Source: Microbacterium testaceum
Lineage (GTDB): Bacteria > Actinomycetota > Actinomycetes > Actinomycetales > Microbacteriaceae
Assembly (NCBI RefSeq): GCF_020781835.1
Contig: NZ_JAJGNJ010000015.1
Span: 1-45,155 of the forward strand
Length of the DNA stretch: 45,155 nt
Reading direction: 5' to 3'
Both the position numbers and the translations under genes were made by a program. Positions 24,876-32,370 of the stretch are shown here, one piece after another. The first letter of the stretch is position 1; the number at the start of each line of letters is the position of its first letter. The notes below the pieces were generated by a model. That model was not told the DNA's origin and ran no database searches. It saw only the letters and a list, made by a program, of their open reading frames with translations.

Positions 24876-25574
24876 CTACTGGGCTCTGCGCTCGTCAGGG
24901 CGATTGTCCCGAGGCCGCCGTAGGTCCTCCTCGGTGTCGTTCGCAACATCGACCGAATGCTCCTCCAGCGTCCTGATCATCTCCGCCGATGCACGGTCCG
25001 CGAACGACTCCTTGCGCTGTTGGCTTCCCCTGGCCTCAGTGGTCTCCAGGTCAGTTAGGCCCCGAAGCCGTCGAAGCGCGTTGACAAGCTCCTGCTCGGT
25101 CCGGACGTGGAGCTCCAGTCGCATCGTCATCGAAGGCTTGTCAAACGGGGGCACCGTCAGTGCGATGCATGCGGTCGAGTAAGCGACGACTGCTTTCTGG
25201 ATGCTCTGAGGCATCGCCAGGCGAAAGCGGTTGTATACGACGCTGTGCCTGCCGATGAGATCGGTGCTCCGTTCGACCAACTCGGGGAAGAACTCGGGGA
25301 GCGACGTCGAGATGGTCTTCTGGCCCAGGGCGCTGAACTCACGCCCGAGGGCGATCAGCTCGGCCGCGTGTTCCATCAGCTCCTCAGTTAGCGCGTTGTC
25401 ACGTTCCGTCTTGATGCGTCGTTTTTCGTTGACTCGGTTCAGCAGGTAGGTGAGGTAGCCACCAAGTAAGAGGAAGACGCCGGCCACGGCCGGGACGCCG
25501 TACCACGGAGCGCTATCGGCAGAAGTGATCACCCCGACGAGAACTGGGCTCGGGTAGGGCGTGGCGGACATCAC
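24876..25574 (-). CDS. single-pass membrane protein of unknown function
   Basis: 232 residues (GTG at 25574 followed at once by ATG). A short Pro/Thr/Ser-rich N-terminus, a transmembrane helix at about residues 26-46 (VPAVAGVFLLLGGYLTYLLN), then KRRIKTERD and a mostly helical, charged cytoplasmic domain of about 180 residues. I do not recognise a catalytic motif. Its layout is the same as that of the frameshifted gene 22 bp downstream, so the two are probably paralogs or partners in one transcript. It diverges from the unknown gene at 25642 with 67 bp between them. Base composition is clearly lower in GC than the flanking chromosome, suggesting recent transfer. Confidence 0.7.
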   Translation of the reverse strand: MMSATPYPSPVLVGVITSADSAPWYGVPAVAGVFLLLGGYLTYLLNRVNEKRRIKTERDNALTEELMEHAAELIALGREFSALGQKTISTSLPEFFPELVERSTDLIGRHSVVYNRFRLAMPQSIQKAVVAYSTACIALTVPPFDKPSMTMRLELHVRTEQELVNALRRLRGLTDLETTEARGSQQRKESFADRASAEMIRTLEEHSVDVANDTEEDLRRPRDNRPDERRAQ

Positions 25575-25629
25575 CTCAATCTAGTGAAGAAGCGACACGA
25601 TCTGCCCTCATTCAAGGCCTGGCTGTCGT

Positions 25630-25635
25630 TACAGT
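25630..25635 (+). promoter_or_regulatory. -10 box of leaderless promoter for unknown gene
   Basis: TACAGT six bases before the ATG at 25642, no ribosome binding site. Confidence 0.5.
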
Positions 25636-25641
25636 GCTCGT

Positions 25642-26400
25642 ATGGCCGACAACACACCTGAGGATCACCAGCGGGCCGGGGTGGCGAAGGGACCGAGCGA
25701 GGACGCCAAACTCATTCGCAGAGGCAACCAGCTTTACGTTCGAATTGATGGAAACCTCGTCAAGGTGGATGCCTCGGTGGAAATAGCTAGGCGCTATCGA
25801 TTTGGTGTTGGTAAGCGGATGTATGAAAGGCAGTCCGCCTCGTCTCGCACCAAAGCACCTACGCCAACAGTCGAGAATACCCTTCATGCCGTCGAGGGCC
25901 GGATGTACATTGCGTCGTCGGATGCCGCAGAAGTCCTCAATGTCATCGCGGCCTACCGTGATTTCGTTCGACACCTGGGCGTGCAACGCGTCGAAGTTGT
26001 CGAAGCTGAACCTGGTTCTGTTTGGATCAAATTCAAGCAGTGGACCAAGATGATGGCGGATAAAAAGAAAGCCCGCATTGTCGCCATGCAGCTAGTCGGC
26101 CTTGTTGAAGGGGCGACGACCGAAAAGTTTCAGGCGGAGAACACGGCGACTCACATGGAGTCGGTCGCAAACCTTGCCGAGAAGACGAAGCACCTGAAGT
26201 CTTTCTCTTTCGAATCCGAACCGCTCCAGTACGTTCAATGGGAAGACGAGAATGGTGACACGCACGCTCGCGCTCGTGTTGTGAACTCAAGGGACATCGC
26301 ATTGAAGCGGCTCGACGACGACATCGTGAGAGACCCCCAAAAAATGTTGGAGCAGCTTGACGAAGCCGCCGACGCGATCAAGCCGGAACCAGAGAGCTAA
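25642..26400 (+). CDS. protein of unknown function, low GC
   Basis: 252 residues, soluble, no signal peptide or TM helix. I do not recognise the family. It has a basic N-terminal region with SEDAKLIRRGNQLYVRIDGN, a central stretch HLGVQRVEVVEAEPGSVWIK that looks like alternating strands, then a helical part and an acidic end (LDEAADAIKPEPES). One 60-base line I counted in the gene is 52% GC, against about 70% for the flanks. It is divergent from the two membrane-protein genes, so the three may form one mobile cassette; this is based only on position and composition. Confidence 0.7.
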   Translation: MADNTPEDHQRAGVAKGPSEDAKLIRRGNQLYVRIDGNLVKVDASVEIARRYRFGVGKRMYERQSASSRTKAPTPTVENTLHAVEGRMYIASSDAAEVLNVIAAYRDFVRHLGVQRVEVVEAEPGSVWIKFKQWTKMMADKKKARIVAMQLVGLVEGATTEKFQAENTATHMESVANLAEKTKHLKSFSFESEPLQYVQWEDENGDTHARARVVNSRDIALKRLDDDIVRDPQKMLEQLDEAADAIKPEPES

Positions 26401-26665
26401 AGCTTTACATTCACGGCGTTCGCGTTCATATTGAGGGTCAGATGCGCCGATCCACCGGCGGACGACCCGTCGACTTCGCCACCGGGAACAACGGGCCAGT
26501 CACAGCTCACACCTCATCCGAGCCCTCACAGCGCGTATTCACTCGAGGCTCACGCACACGCCTCCGTCCAGCGTTTAGCAACACGCCCTGGTCCGCACTT
26601 CGTCTCGAATCGATCACCTGGTCTGAGACGAGGAATAGGACGCTCCGCCGCACTGGCCGTCACGG
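26401..26665. other. non-coding junction DNA
   Basis: About 265 bp between the unknown gene and the McrC remnant. I see no convincing coding frame, repeat or terminator; the short open frames here have no start signal or family resemblance. Confidence 0.4.
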
Positions 26666-26950
26666 TCACCGCCCAACTGCTTCCGCCAACCGCACCATCT
26701 CTCCCTCAAGCGCCATGACATCGCCACTTAGCGTGATTGCGTGCACGCAGATGTCGACACGCGCCGCCGGCACGGCGATCGTCCGTGAGACCACATCACC
26801 CGAAACGTAGATTAGGTGCGCGGTCGGAACGTTCAACGCCAGGGCGTACGCGACCATCTGATAGACGTCACCGCTCTGCGGCGCTCCCGTGCCGTCAGTG
26901 AGCACTTTGTACTTCGTGTCGACAATGCAGACCGGCGCTTGATGACGAGC
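26666..26950 (-). pseudogene. mcrC: McrC C-terminal remnant (5-methylcytosine restriction)
   Basis: The minus strand encodes APVCIVDTKYKVLTDGTG then GDVYQMVAYALALNVPTAHL IYVSG, the end of the PD-(D/E)XK nuclease domain of McrC: the D-T-K of VDTKYK is the catalytic motif and DVYQM-x-AY is a strongly conserved McrC stretch. It ends normally at a stop at 26666. The upstream two-thirds of McrC and the whole McrB GTPase are absent; homology stops around 26950, where the plus-strand epoxide hydrolase fragment begins. This is the remains of a modification-dependent restriction system. Confidence 0.75.
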
Positions 26951-27427
26951 GACGACGCTGTCGGCCTACTCGCAGCAGATGGCGACTCGCCCTCAGACCA
27001 TCGGGTACTCCCTGACCGATTCCCCCGTCGGACTCGCGGCATGGATCTACGCGATGTTCCAGGACGTGGGCGGCTCGCACCACGAGCACGGCGACGCCGA
27101 AGCCCTCTTCTCGCTCGACGAGATGATCGATGACGTGATGTTGTACTGGCTGCCGGGCACACCGGCGCCTCGGCCGCGCAGATGTACTGGGAGTCCGGCC
27201 GGGGCGGTTGGTCGAGCCCCGGCACCATCGAGGCGCCGTTGACCGTACCCGTCGGACTCAGCGTCATGCCGGGCGAGTACGTCCGTCGGTCGCGTCGCTG
27301 GGCCGAGCGTCGGTACCCCTCACTCGTGCACTTCTCGGAAGTCGCCCGCGGCGGGCACTTCGCCCTGCTCGAGCAGCCCGAGCTGCTCGTCGACGACATC
27401 CGCCAGACCTTCCGGTCGCTGCGCTGA
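26951..27427 (+). pseudogene. epoxide hydrolase C-terminal remnant with frameshift
   Basis: Reads YSQQMATRPQTIGYSLTDSP then VGLAAWIYAMF and MLYWLPGT in one frame, then ASAAQMYWESGRGGW-like sequence and VPVGLSVMPGEYVRR, ending HFALLEQPELLVDDI before TGA 27425-27427, in a second frame. A two-base insertion at about 27160 explains the shift. These are the C-terminal landmarks of the alpha/beta-fold epoxide hydrolase family. The N-terminal half is gone. The left end joins the McrC remnant and the right end joins a WYL remnant. Confidence 0.75.
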
Positions 27428-27458
27428 GAAGGGTGAGCAGCCGCGCGGTCGTCGTCAT
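27424..27458 (-). pseudogene. WYL regulator remnant, copy C (first 12 codons)
   Basis: ATG 27458 begins MTTTARLLTLLS, compared with MTTTSRLLTLLS in the intact copy A; similarity stops where the epoxide hydrolase remnant ends. The upstream DNA (GTTTCCGGTCTAGG and following bases) also matches the promoter and operator of copy A. Confidence 0.7.
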
Positions 27459-27478
27459 GGCATCCACAGTGTTTCCGG

Positions 27479-27500
27479 TCTAGGGCGGAAACCGCCCTAC
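27479..27500. promoter_or_regulatory. WYL/VOC operator, copy C
   Basis: TAGGGCGG-AAA-CCGCCCTA (27481-27499), a perfect 8-bp inverted repeat at the place that matches the 21611-21635 operator. Its WYL gene is reduced to 12 codons and its VOC gene now lies about 960 bp away. Confidence 0.6.
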
Positions 27501-27522
27501 TTTCTCCGCGTCCCGGCGGCCA

Positions 27523-27891
27523 CTATTTCGTTGCGTTGGGATGAGCCGTGAAGACCTTGAGGAGAACCACCATTCGTCCGTCCACGTAGAACCAGATTCG
27601 GGCAGTTCCCTGCGCGGTGGGCTTGTGCTGCCAAACGTCATGCACGCGGTCATCTGGGCCTCGCCAGGTCGACAGTTCCGCCTTCAGTCTGTAGTTCGTT
27701 GGCGTGACGCTCTGCGGCGACCGCGTCAGGAACGCATGAACGGTCGCGAGGGGACCGGGGATCGTCGCTTTGAGATCCCTCCACCCCCGAGCGGCTTTCT
27801 CGTCGCCGTAGAAGATGGCGTACTCGTGTGACCGAAGCGGCTCTGGGACGCTTTTGGTCTTGGGTGACTTCTTCGACTTTGCCGCCGCCAT
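27523..27891 (-). CDS. RelE/ParE-like toxin of a toxin-antitoxin pair
   Basis: 122 residues from ATG 27891, one base after the stop of the upstream antitoxin gene. A basic N-terminal tail (MAAAKSKKSPKTKSVPEPL), then a middle with GWRDLKATIPGPLATVHAFL, and a C-terminal strand-rich end ARIWFYVDGRMVVLLKVFTA HPNATK, which resembles the end of RelE/ParE/HigB folds where the last strands and a final His are active. The exact family is uncertain. It is co-transcribed with a Phd-like antitoxin. The pair sits between a WYL operator remnant and the second VOC gene. Confidence 0.7.
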   Translation of the reverse strand: MAAAKSKKSPKTKSVPEPLRSHEYAIFYGDEKAARGWRDLKATIPGPLATVHAFLTRSPQSVTPTNYRLKAELSTWRGPDDRVHDVWQHKPTAQGTARIWFYVDGRMVVLLKVFTAHPNATK

Positions 27892-27892
27892 C

Positions 27893-28366
27893 TCAGACGG
27901 CGGTCTCCGCGTCCATCGGCTCCGCAGCAATCGGCTGGTCGAAGGGTTCTATGTCCGAGAGGGTGAGACCAGCGGCGAGTGCCGTCGCGGTTTCGTACCA
28001 TGCCGTCAGTTCAGCAATGGCCAGGTGGGCCTGACCTGTAGCGAATGACGCACGCGCGGCCGATAGCAGTTCTCGAGCACACTGCTCCTGGTCCTTGGGC
28101 TTCAGGGCAAGCATCCAGGGGAGGTGGTTCGCCATTCGCTCGACAAGCGAGCCCTCGTCATCAGTGGCAACCGCGATGAGCGTTCCTGCGAGCTGAAGGA
28201 GCTTGGATCGCGAGTCGGCTTCGCGACGGCTCATCAGCACCAGATCCTCGCCGTCCCGTCGAGTCACATCGACGGGATGGTCCTCGGCCGCAGCGAACAC
28301 CTCTCGCGCATTCCGACTCAGTTCGGAAGATTGAAATGCATGGGACGGGCGGGTCGCGGTGAGCAT
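27893..28366 (-). CDS. Phd/YefM-like antitoxin
   Basis: 157 residues. The N-terminus (FQSSELSRNAREVFAAAEDH then PVDVTRRDGEDLVLMSRREA) is a Phd/YefM DNA-binding fold. The rest, about 100 residues, is longer than in typical antitoxins and includes a helical region; it probably holds the toxin-neutralising part. The toxin start lies one base beyond its stop. The promoter is leaderless (TATACT seven bases before ATG) and overlaps two nested inverted repeats, as expected for an autoregulated antitoxin. Confidence 0.75.
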   Translation of the reverse strand: MLTATRPSHAFQSSELSRNAREVFAAAEDHPVDVTRRDGEDLVLMSRREADSRSKLLQLAGTLIAVATDDEGSLVERMANHLPWMLALKPKDQEQCARELLSAARASFATGQAHLAIAELTAWYETATALAAGLTLSDIEPFDQPIAAEPMDAETAV

Positions 28367-28373
28367 GGAAGCC

Positions 28374-28379
28374 AGTATA
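28374..28379 (-). promoter_or_regulatory. -10 box of the toxin-antitoxin promoter
   Basis: TATACT on the minus strand, seven bases before the ATG at 28366; no ribosome binding site. Confidence 0.6.
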
Positions 28380-28397
28380 GTTCAGAACTTATTCTGA
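28379..28397. promoter_or_regulatory. antitoxin operator
   Basis: Two overlapping inverted repeats: AGTTC-A-GAACT (28379-28389) and TCAGAA-N4-TTCTGA (28382-28397), just upstream of the -10 box. Confidence 0.6.
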
Positions 28398-28461
28398 GTG
28401 CCCCCGTTCATCGAAAGCGAGGCGAAGTAGACGTCGGCAGCGCGCCTCATCGACTCGGCAC

Positions 28462-28905
28462 TTGAACCCGCCATCGCCCCGTCGACGCGGCGACGCGCGA
28501 GCGGCGCGGGAGTTCTACCAGTCCGTCTTCGGCGGCCACTCCATCATCAACACGTACGCCGACTTCGGGATGCCGGCCGAGATCCCCAGCGCCGACAAGG
28601 TCGTGTTCGGCCTCGTCGCCGCCGACCACGGCTTCCACCTCATGGCGTACGACATCCCCGACCAGACCGAGGGCGGCATCGCCGGCGGCTCCACCCGCCG
28701 CGAGAACAACACGACGATCACCGAACAGGCCCTGTTGGTCTCGATCAGTTCGCCCACGCTCGCCGAGCTGCAGGGCTACTGGCATGCCCTGGCGGCGGAT
28801 GCCACGATCATCGAGCCCCTCGCCGCGTCGGCGTGGAGCGCCGGGTTCGGGATGCTGACCGACCGGTTCGGCGTGACGTGGAGTGTGTCCGTCGCCGCAG
28901 AGTGA
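28462..28905 (+). pseudogene. VOC-family protein copy C with altered 5' end
   Basis: Very close to VOC copy A from GDARAAREFYQSVFGG to the end (TDRFGVTWSVSVAAE). The normal start (MSVQTTPH) and its AAGGAG site are missing: the segment corresponding to LNFRG reads LNPPSPRRRG and the only open start is a TTG at 28462 with no ribosome binding site. It also lacks one Gly of the GGGS stretch. Its core could still fold, so it may be expressed, but the lost leader points to decay after the toxin-antitoxin pair was placed between it and its operator. Confidence 0.6.
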
Positions 28906-28967
28906 CTGGCGTAGTGCGGTGCGGGTTCGCCCGCGCCGCACTCCCCTGGGCTCGTCGACGCAGTCGA

Positions 28968-28973
28968 TAAGCT
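28968..28973 (+). promoter_or_regulatory. -10 box of leaderless promoter for Mrr-type gene
   Basis: TAAGCT six bases before the ATG at 28980; no ribosome binding site. Confidence 0.5.
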
Positions 28974-28979
28974 CGGACA

Positions 28980-30050
28980 ATGGGGACGACGGAGCCGAGG
29001 GCTTGGCTTGTTCGGGGATCGAAGAATTACGCGTTCGACAGCTGGATGCTTGAGAAAGGTTACACCGCGGTCGATTTCAGCGAGGTCGGCGACCTGTCCG
29101 TGGCGAAGGACCTGCCCGCCATGCGGGCGCTTGTCTCTCCGGCGATGCCCGAGAAGGGCGAGAAAGCGGTCGGCAACTACGCGGCACAGCTCAACGCCTT
29201 CGCGAATCGGATGTCAATCGGCGATATCGTCGTGCTCCCGCTCAAGAGCGTGGGCCGGCTCGCGTTCGGCGTCGTGACCGGCCCCTACCAATATCTGCCC
29301 GGGACCGGCGTTCTGAACCACGTTCGAGCCGTCCATTGGAAGCGTCCCGACGTGGCACGGGCAGCGATCAACCAGGATCTGCTCTACTCGCTCGGTGCCT
29401 TCAGCACGGTTGTGCAGATCAGTCGAAATGACGCGGCCTTCCGGCTGGGAAGGGTGCTGCGGGGCGCAGAAACCGACCCTGGCGCACGACCGGGGGTCTC
29501 GTTGGCAATGTCGAAGACGGCTGATGACGTCGTCGATACGGACGAAGCGATCGCGAGTAACGGCCAAGACATCATCCGCTATTCGCGAGACCGGATACTC
29601 ACCCTGATCAAGGAGAAGTTCGCGGGGCACGCGCTCCAAGATCTCGTCGCCGAGATCCTGCGCGCCGAGGGCATGACCTGCAAGGTCCCGCCGAAAGGGG
29701 CGGACGGCGGCATCGACATCATCGCCGGCTCGGGAGTCCTCGGCATTTCCGCACCCACCATCATCGTGCAGGTGAAGTCGCAGACCAGCCGCGTCGGGTC
29801 CGAGGTTCTCGACCAACTTGGAGGTGTGGTCGGCCAGCATCAGGCAGACCATGGCCTCCTCGTCGCGATGGGCGGCCTCACCGCGCAAGCCCAGGCGAAG
29901 GTCGACGCGCAGCGCCTTCGAGTCGCGGTATGGGATGCCGAGGAGATCGTCGACCGACTGCTTAAGCACTACGAGGTCATGCCCGACGCGATCAAGGAGA
30001 CCATCCCCCTGCGTCGCATGTGGGTGATCGACGAGAGCACGACGGACTAG
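28980..30050 (+). CDS. Mrr-type restriction endonuclease
   Basis: 356 residues. The C-terminal part is an Mrr_cat PD-(D/E)XK nuclease: FAGHALQDLVAEILRAEGMT, then GADGGIDIIAGSG with the catalytic Asp at about 246, and IIVQVKSQ with Q264 and K266. The N-terminal ~150 residues (WLVRGSKNYAFDSWMLEKGY and DIVVLPLKSVGRLAFGVVTG) resemble PUA-like/EVE modules that often bind modified bases, so it may be a modification-dependent nuclease. No methyltransferase is encoded nearby, consistent with that. It lies between VOC copy C and reductase copy D, exactly where MntA-HepT lies in the other module. Confidence 0.85.
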   Translation: MGTTEPRAWLVRGSKNYAFDSWMLEKGYTAVDFSEVGDLSVAKDLPAMRALVSPAMPEKGEKAVGNYAAQLNAFANRMSIGDIVVLPLKSVGRLAFGVVTGPYQYLPGTGVLNHVRAVHWKRPDVARAAINQDLLYSLGAFSTVVQISRNDAAFRLGRVLRGAETDPGARPGVSLAMSKTADDVVDTDEAIASNGQDIIRYSRDRILTLIKEKFAGHALQDLVAEILRAEGMTCKVPPKGADGGIDIIAGSGVLGISAPTIIVQVKSQTSRVGSEVLDQLGGVVGQHQADHGLLVAMGGLTAQAQAKVDAQRLRVAVWDAEEIVDRLLKHYEVMPDAIKETIPLRRMWVIDESTTD

Positions 30051-30132
30051 CTGGGGAAGATGGCGGGGCGCGCGCTCGGCCTGGCGTACTCCATCCCGGG
30101 CTCGCAGCACGGCACGGTGCGCGGGGCCCCCG

Positions 30133-30690
30133 CTACGCCGCGGGCCGGTACCGCTGCACCGTGACCCCGGACCGGAACTCCCGCCGCTCGATCAGCTCGA
30201 GCGTCACTTCCACGCCGTCGAGCAGCCGCGGTCCGCGACCGGCGATCACCGGATGCACGACGAACGTGTACTCGTCGATGAGCCCCGCCGCGGCGAGCGC
30301 CACCGGCAGCCGCACGCCCCCGAGCGAGATCCCCCGCCCTGGCTGCTCCTTGAGCCGCCGCACCGCGTCGAAGAGGTCCCCGCGGAGGAGTTCGGCGTTC
30401 CACTCCACTGTGTCGAGGGCGGTGGATGCCACGACCTTCCGCATCGGATCCATCACCTCCGCGAAGGCGACCTCGCTGGCATCCATCCAGTCGGGCCACT
30501 GTCCCGACGCGGGCCGCCGCCACGCGCCCTCCATCAGCTCAAACGTGACGCGCCCGTAGAGGAGCGTGTCGGAGCGGCGTAGCTCGTCTGTCCAGAACGC
30601 CATGGACTCGGAGTCCGGGGGCAGGCCCGCCTCGTGGTGGACGCACCCGTCGAGCGAGACGTTGATGCCATAGCGGAGGGGTTGGGTCAT
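30133..30690 (-). CDS. RibD C-terminal / DHFR-like reductase, copy D
   Basis: 185 residues from ATG 30690. Complete DHFR-fold protein: LRYGINVSLDGCVHHEAGLP, then LLYGRVTFELMEGAWRRP, GISLGGVRLPVALAAAGLID and the natural end VTVQRYRPAA. By eye about nine in ten bases match copy B, which has a foreign tail. Probably an NADPH-dependent reductase; substrate unknown. The decayed WYL copy D ends four bases before its start, so the ancestral order was WYL then reductase in one transcript. Confidence 0.9.
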   Translation of the reverse strand: MTQPLRYGINVSLDGCVHHEAGLPPDSESMAFWTDELRRSDTLLYGRVTFELMEGAWRRPASGQWPDWMDASEVAFAEVMDPMRKVVASTALDTVEWNAELLRGDLFDAVRRLKEQPGRGISLGGVRLPVALAAAGLIDEYTFVVHPVIAGRGPRLLDGVEVTLELIERREFRSGVTVQRYRPAA

Positions 30691-30694
30691 CCCG

Positions 30695-31360
30695 TCAGCT
30701 TCCTCGCCGGGACTCCTCCGCGAAAGAGCCTGCCCATGCGAAGTGCGTCGCCTACACCACGAACGCCCCCGCCAGCTCCGGCCGCCTCAAGACCTCCATC
30801 GCTATCAACCTCCCGAACGATGCGGCGAGCGCACCCCACCACCACGCCCCGCCTCAAGGATGCCGCACTCGTCGTTGACTGCGGCGACGGTGCCGTCGCC
30901 CGCAAAGGGGAGCACGTCCCGCGCCGGCTCGTGGAACGGCACTTTCCCGCGGCAGAGCCCTCATTCGTGCGCGACCCCATGAACGGATGCGCCGATGTCA
31001 CAGCCCTGCACGACCCGTGGCACGGGCGGAGCACCGTTTGAGCCACTCGGGGTCGCAACGATCCGCCGAGCAAACCCGCTACTCATCCCGCTCGAGATCC
31101 CGCCCGAGCACGTACCAGCGGCCATCCGATGCCACGGGGTGGTCGGGCTCGTTCCGCCGAGGCTGGGCCTCGCCCCCGCTCCGCGGCAGGCAGTCGTAGC
31201 GCACCGCGACCCAGCCGCGAACCGCCCGCGCGAGCGGGAGCAACATGCCGAGGGACATGAAAGCGATCGCGCCTCCCCTGGCTGCCCACCGCCGACACCT
31301 CGACCGAATCCAGCCGATGCCGCACCCGCGAGGGCAACACCTGCCGCAGGTGTTGCGACC
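30695..31360 (-). pseudogene. decayed WYL regulator, copy D
   Basis: Reads from LRQVLPSRVRHRLDSVEVSA (about residue 106 of copy A) through frame changes to HPVASDGRWYVLGRDLERDE, and then to a disrupted C-terminus ending at TGA 30695-30697. At least one frame change falls after the EVSAVGSQG stretch. The HTH half is missing. The boundary is near 31360, with about 75 bp of junction DNA before the next gene. Confidence 0.75.
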
Positions 31361-31436
31361 CTTCGGCCTTATACGCCATAGCAAAGGGAGCCACGCACGC
31401 ACGCAGGCTCCTAACGCAAACCACGCCGCAGCTGCT

Positions 31437-32330
31437 CTACTGCTTTCGCTTCGCCGCCCGCAACTCCCGGTACTGGGCCCACACATCGTCGACGCCGCGA
31501 TCCTCCATAAGTGTCTTGATGCGCTCAATCGACTTCTGCGAGTAGCGCTGGAACACAGAGCGCCCAATCTTGAAGGCCTTCGAGCAGTCCGGATCGTCTT
31601 TGAGATCCAAAACCGCGATCGCTGCGGTCGTCTTGATCGGCGAGAGCTTGAGCTTCCTCGCAAGATCGCTGTGTGAAAGGTTGTAGAAGCCGAGCTCATC
31701 GACCCGTTTGACTGCGATAACACCACCGGCAGAGGTTCCTTCAGGAACCAAGTGAACCGGGATCCCTTCATTCTTTGTTATGCGCAGGCTGACGTCAGCG
31801 CCCTCTCCATCGGCGTTGAACGCGACGACAGAAATTCCCGGGAAGAGGTCATCGAAGCTCGAACCTGACATCAGCCTCTCACCAAGCCGGGACAACTGCC
31901 TCTCGCTTGGCTGAATAAACTCACCCTCCAGCGCGCCGTTCACGATCGCAAGCCCGCGAAGCTTCGCAGCGGCTTCTGCGCGTCTCCGGCGGCCAGGTGC
32001 TAGCAGGCGTCGCACCTCTTCGACCTCTTCGGCGAACATCGTGATCGGGTCGATCGGCGCAATGGTCGAGATCGGCAGGGCACGCTCTGGAAGCAGAGTG
32101 GCCAGATTCTCGTCAAACACCGCACGAAGGAGGTCTCGGAACAACGTAACCCCGGACTGCGCGTGGACGTAAAGCTGGCCCTCCGACAGTTCCAACAGGT
32201 GATGCTGAGCGGCATCCCGCAACCCGTTAATCGTCTGCAGGACCAGCGCCTGCTCCGCGGAAAGAAACCCCTCGGTTGACAGCCCGCGACGAACACATGC
32301 CGGCGACGACGAGCATCGCCCAGTTCGCAA
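31437..32330 (-). pseudogene. truncated protein of unknown function, possibly DUF3644-like
   Basis: The open frame has 297 residues, but its first ~13 (from TTG 32330) are permease-gene DNA read in another frame. The unrelated gene probably begins near LSTEGFLSAEQALVLQTING, so its N-terminus is lost. The segment GLRDAAQHHLLELSEGQLYV H resembles the helical, HEPN-like end of DUF3644 proteins that are found in defence islands; I am not sure of this. A later part, SHSDLARKLKLSPIKTTAAI, looks like a winged HTH, followed by a basic C-terminus. Lower GC than the flanks. It takes the place of the rest of the sugar permease. Confidence 0.5.
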
Positions 32331-32370
32331 GGCTCCGGCGAGGGGTGCGGTGAGTGATGGTGGCCGACAT
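32297..32370 (-). pseudogene. MalG-like permease remnant (first ~24 codons)
   Basis: ATG 32370 overlaps the stop of the MalF-like gene and reads MSATITHRTPRRSLANWAML VVAGM, the cytoplasmic tail and the start of the first TM helix of a MalG-like permease. After about 32297 the frame leaves the family (CSSRAVNRG...). The rest of the permease and any hydrolase gene behind it are missing. Confidence 0.75.

Noticed and set aside
20611..32370. Whole accessory region as a prophage, IS element or integrative element
   Set aside because: No integrase, transposase, phage structural gene, conjugation gene or clear attachment-site repeat is visible.
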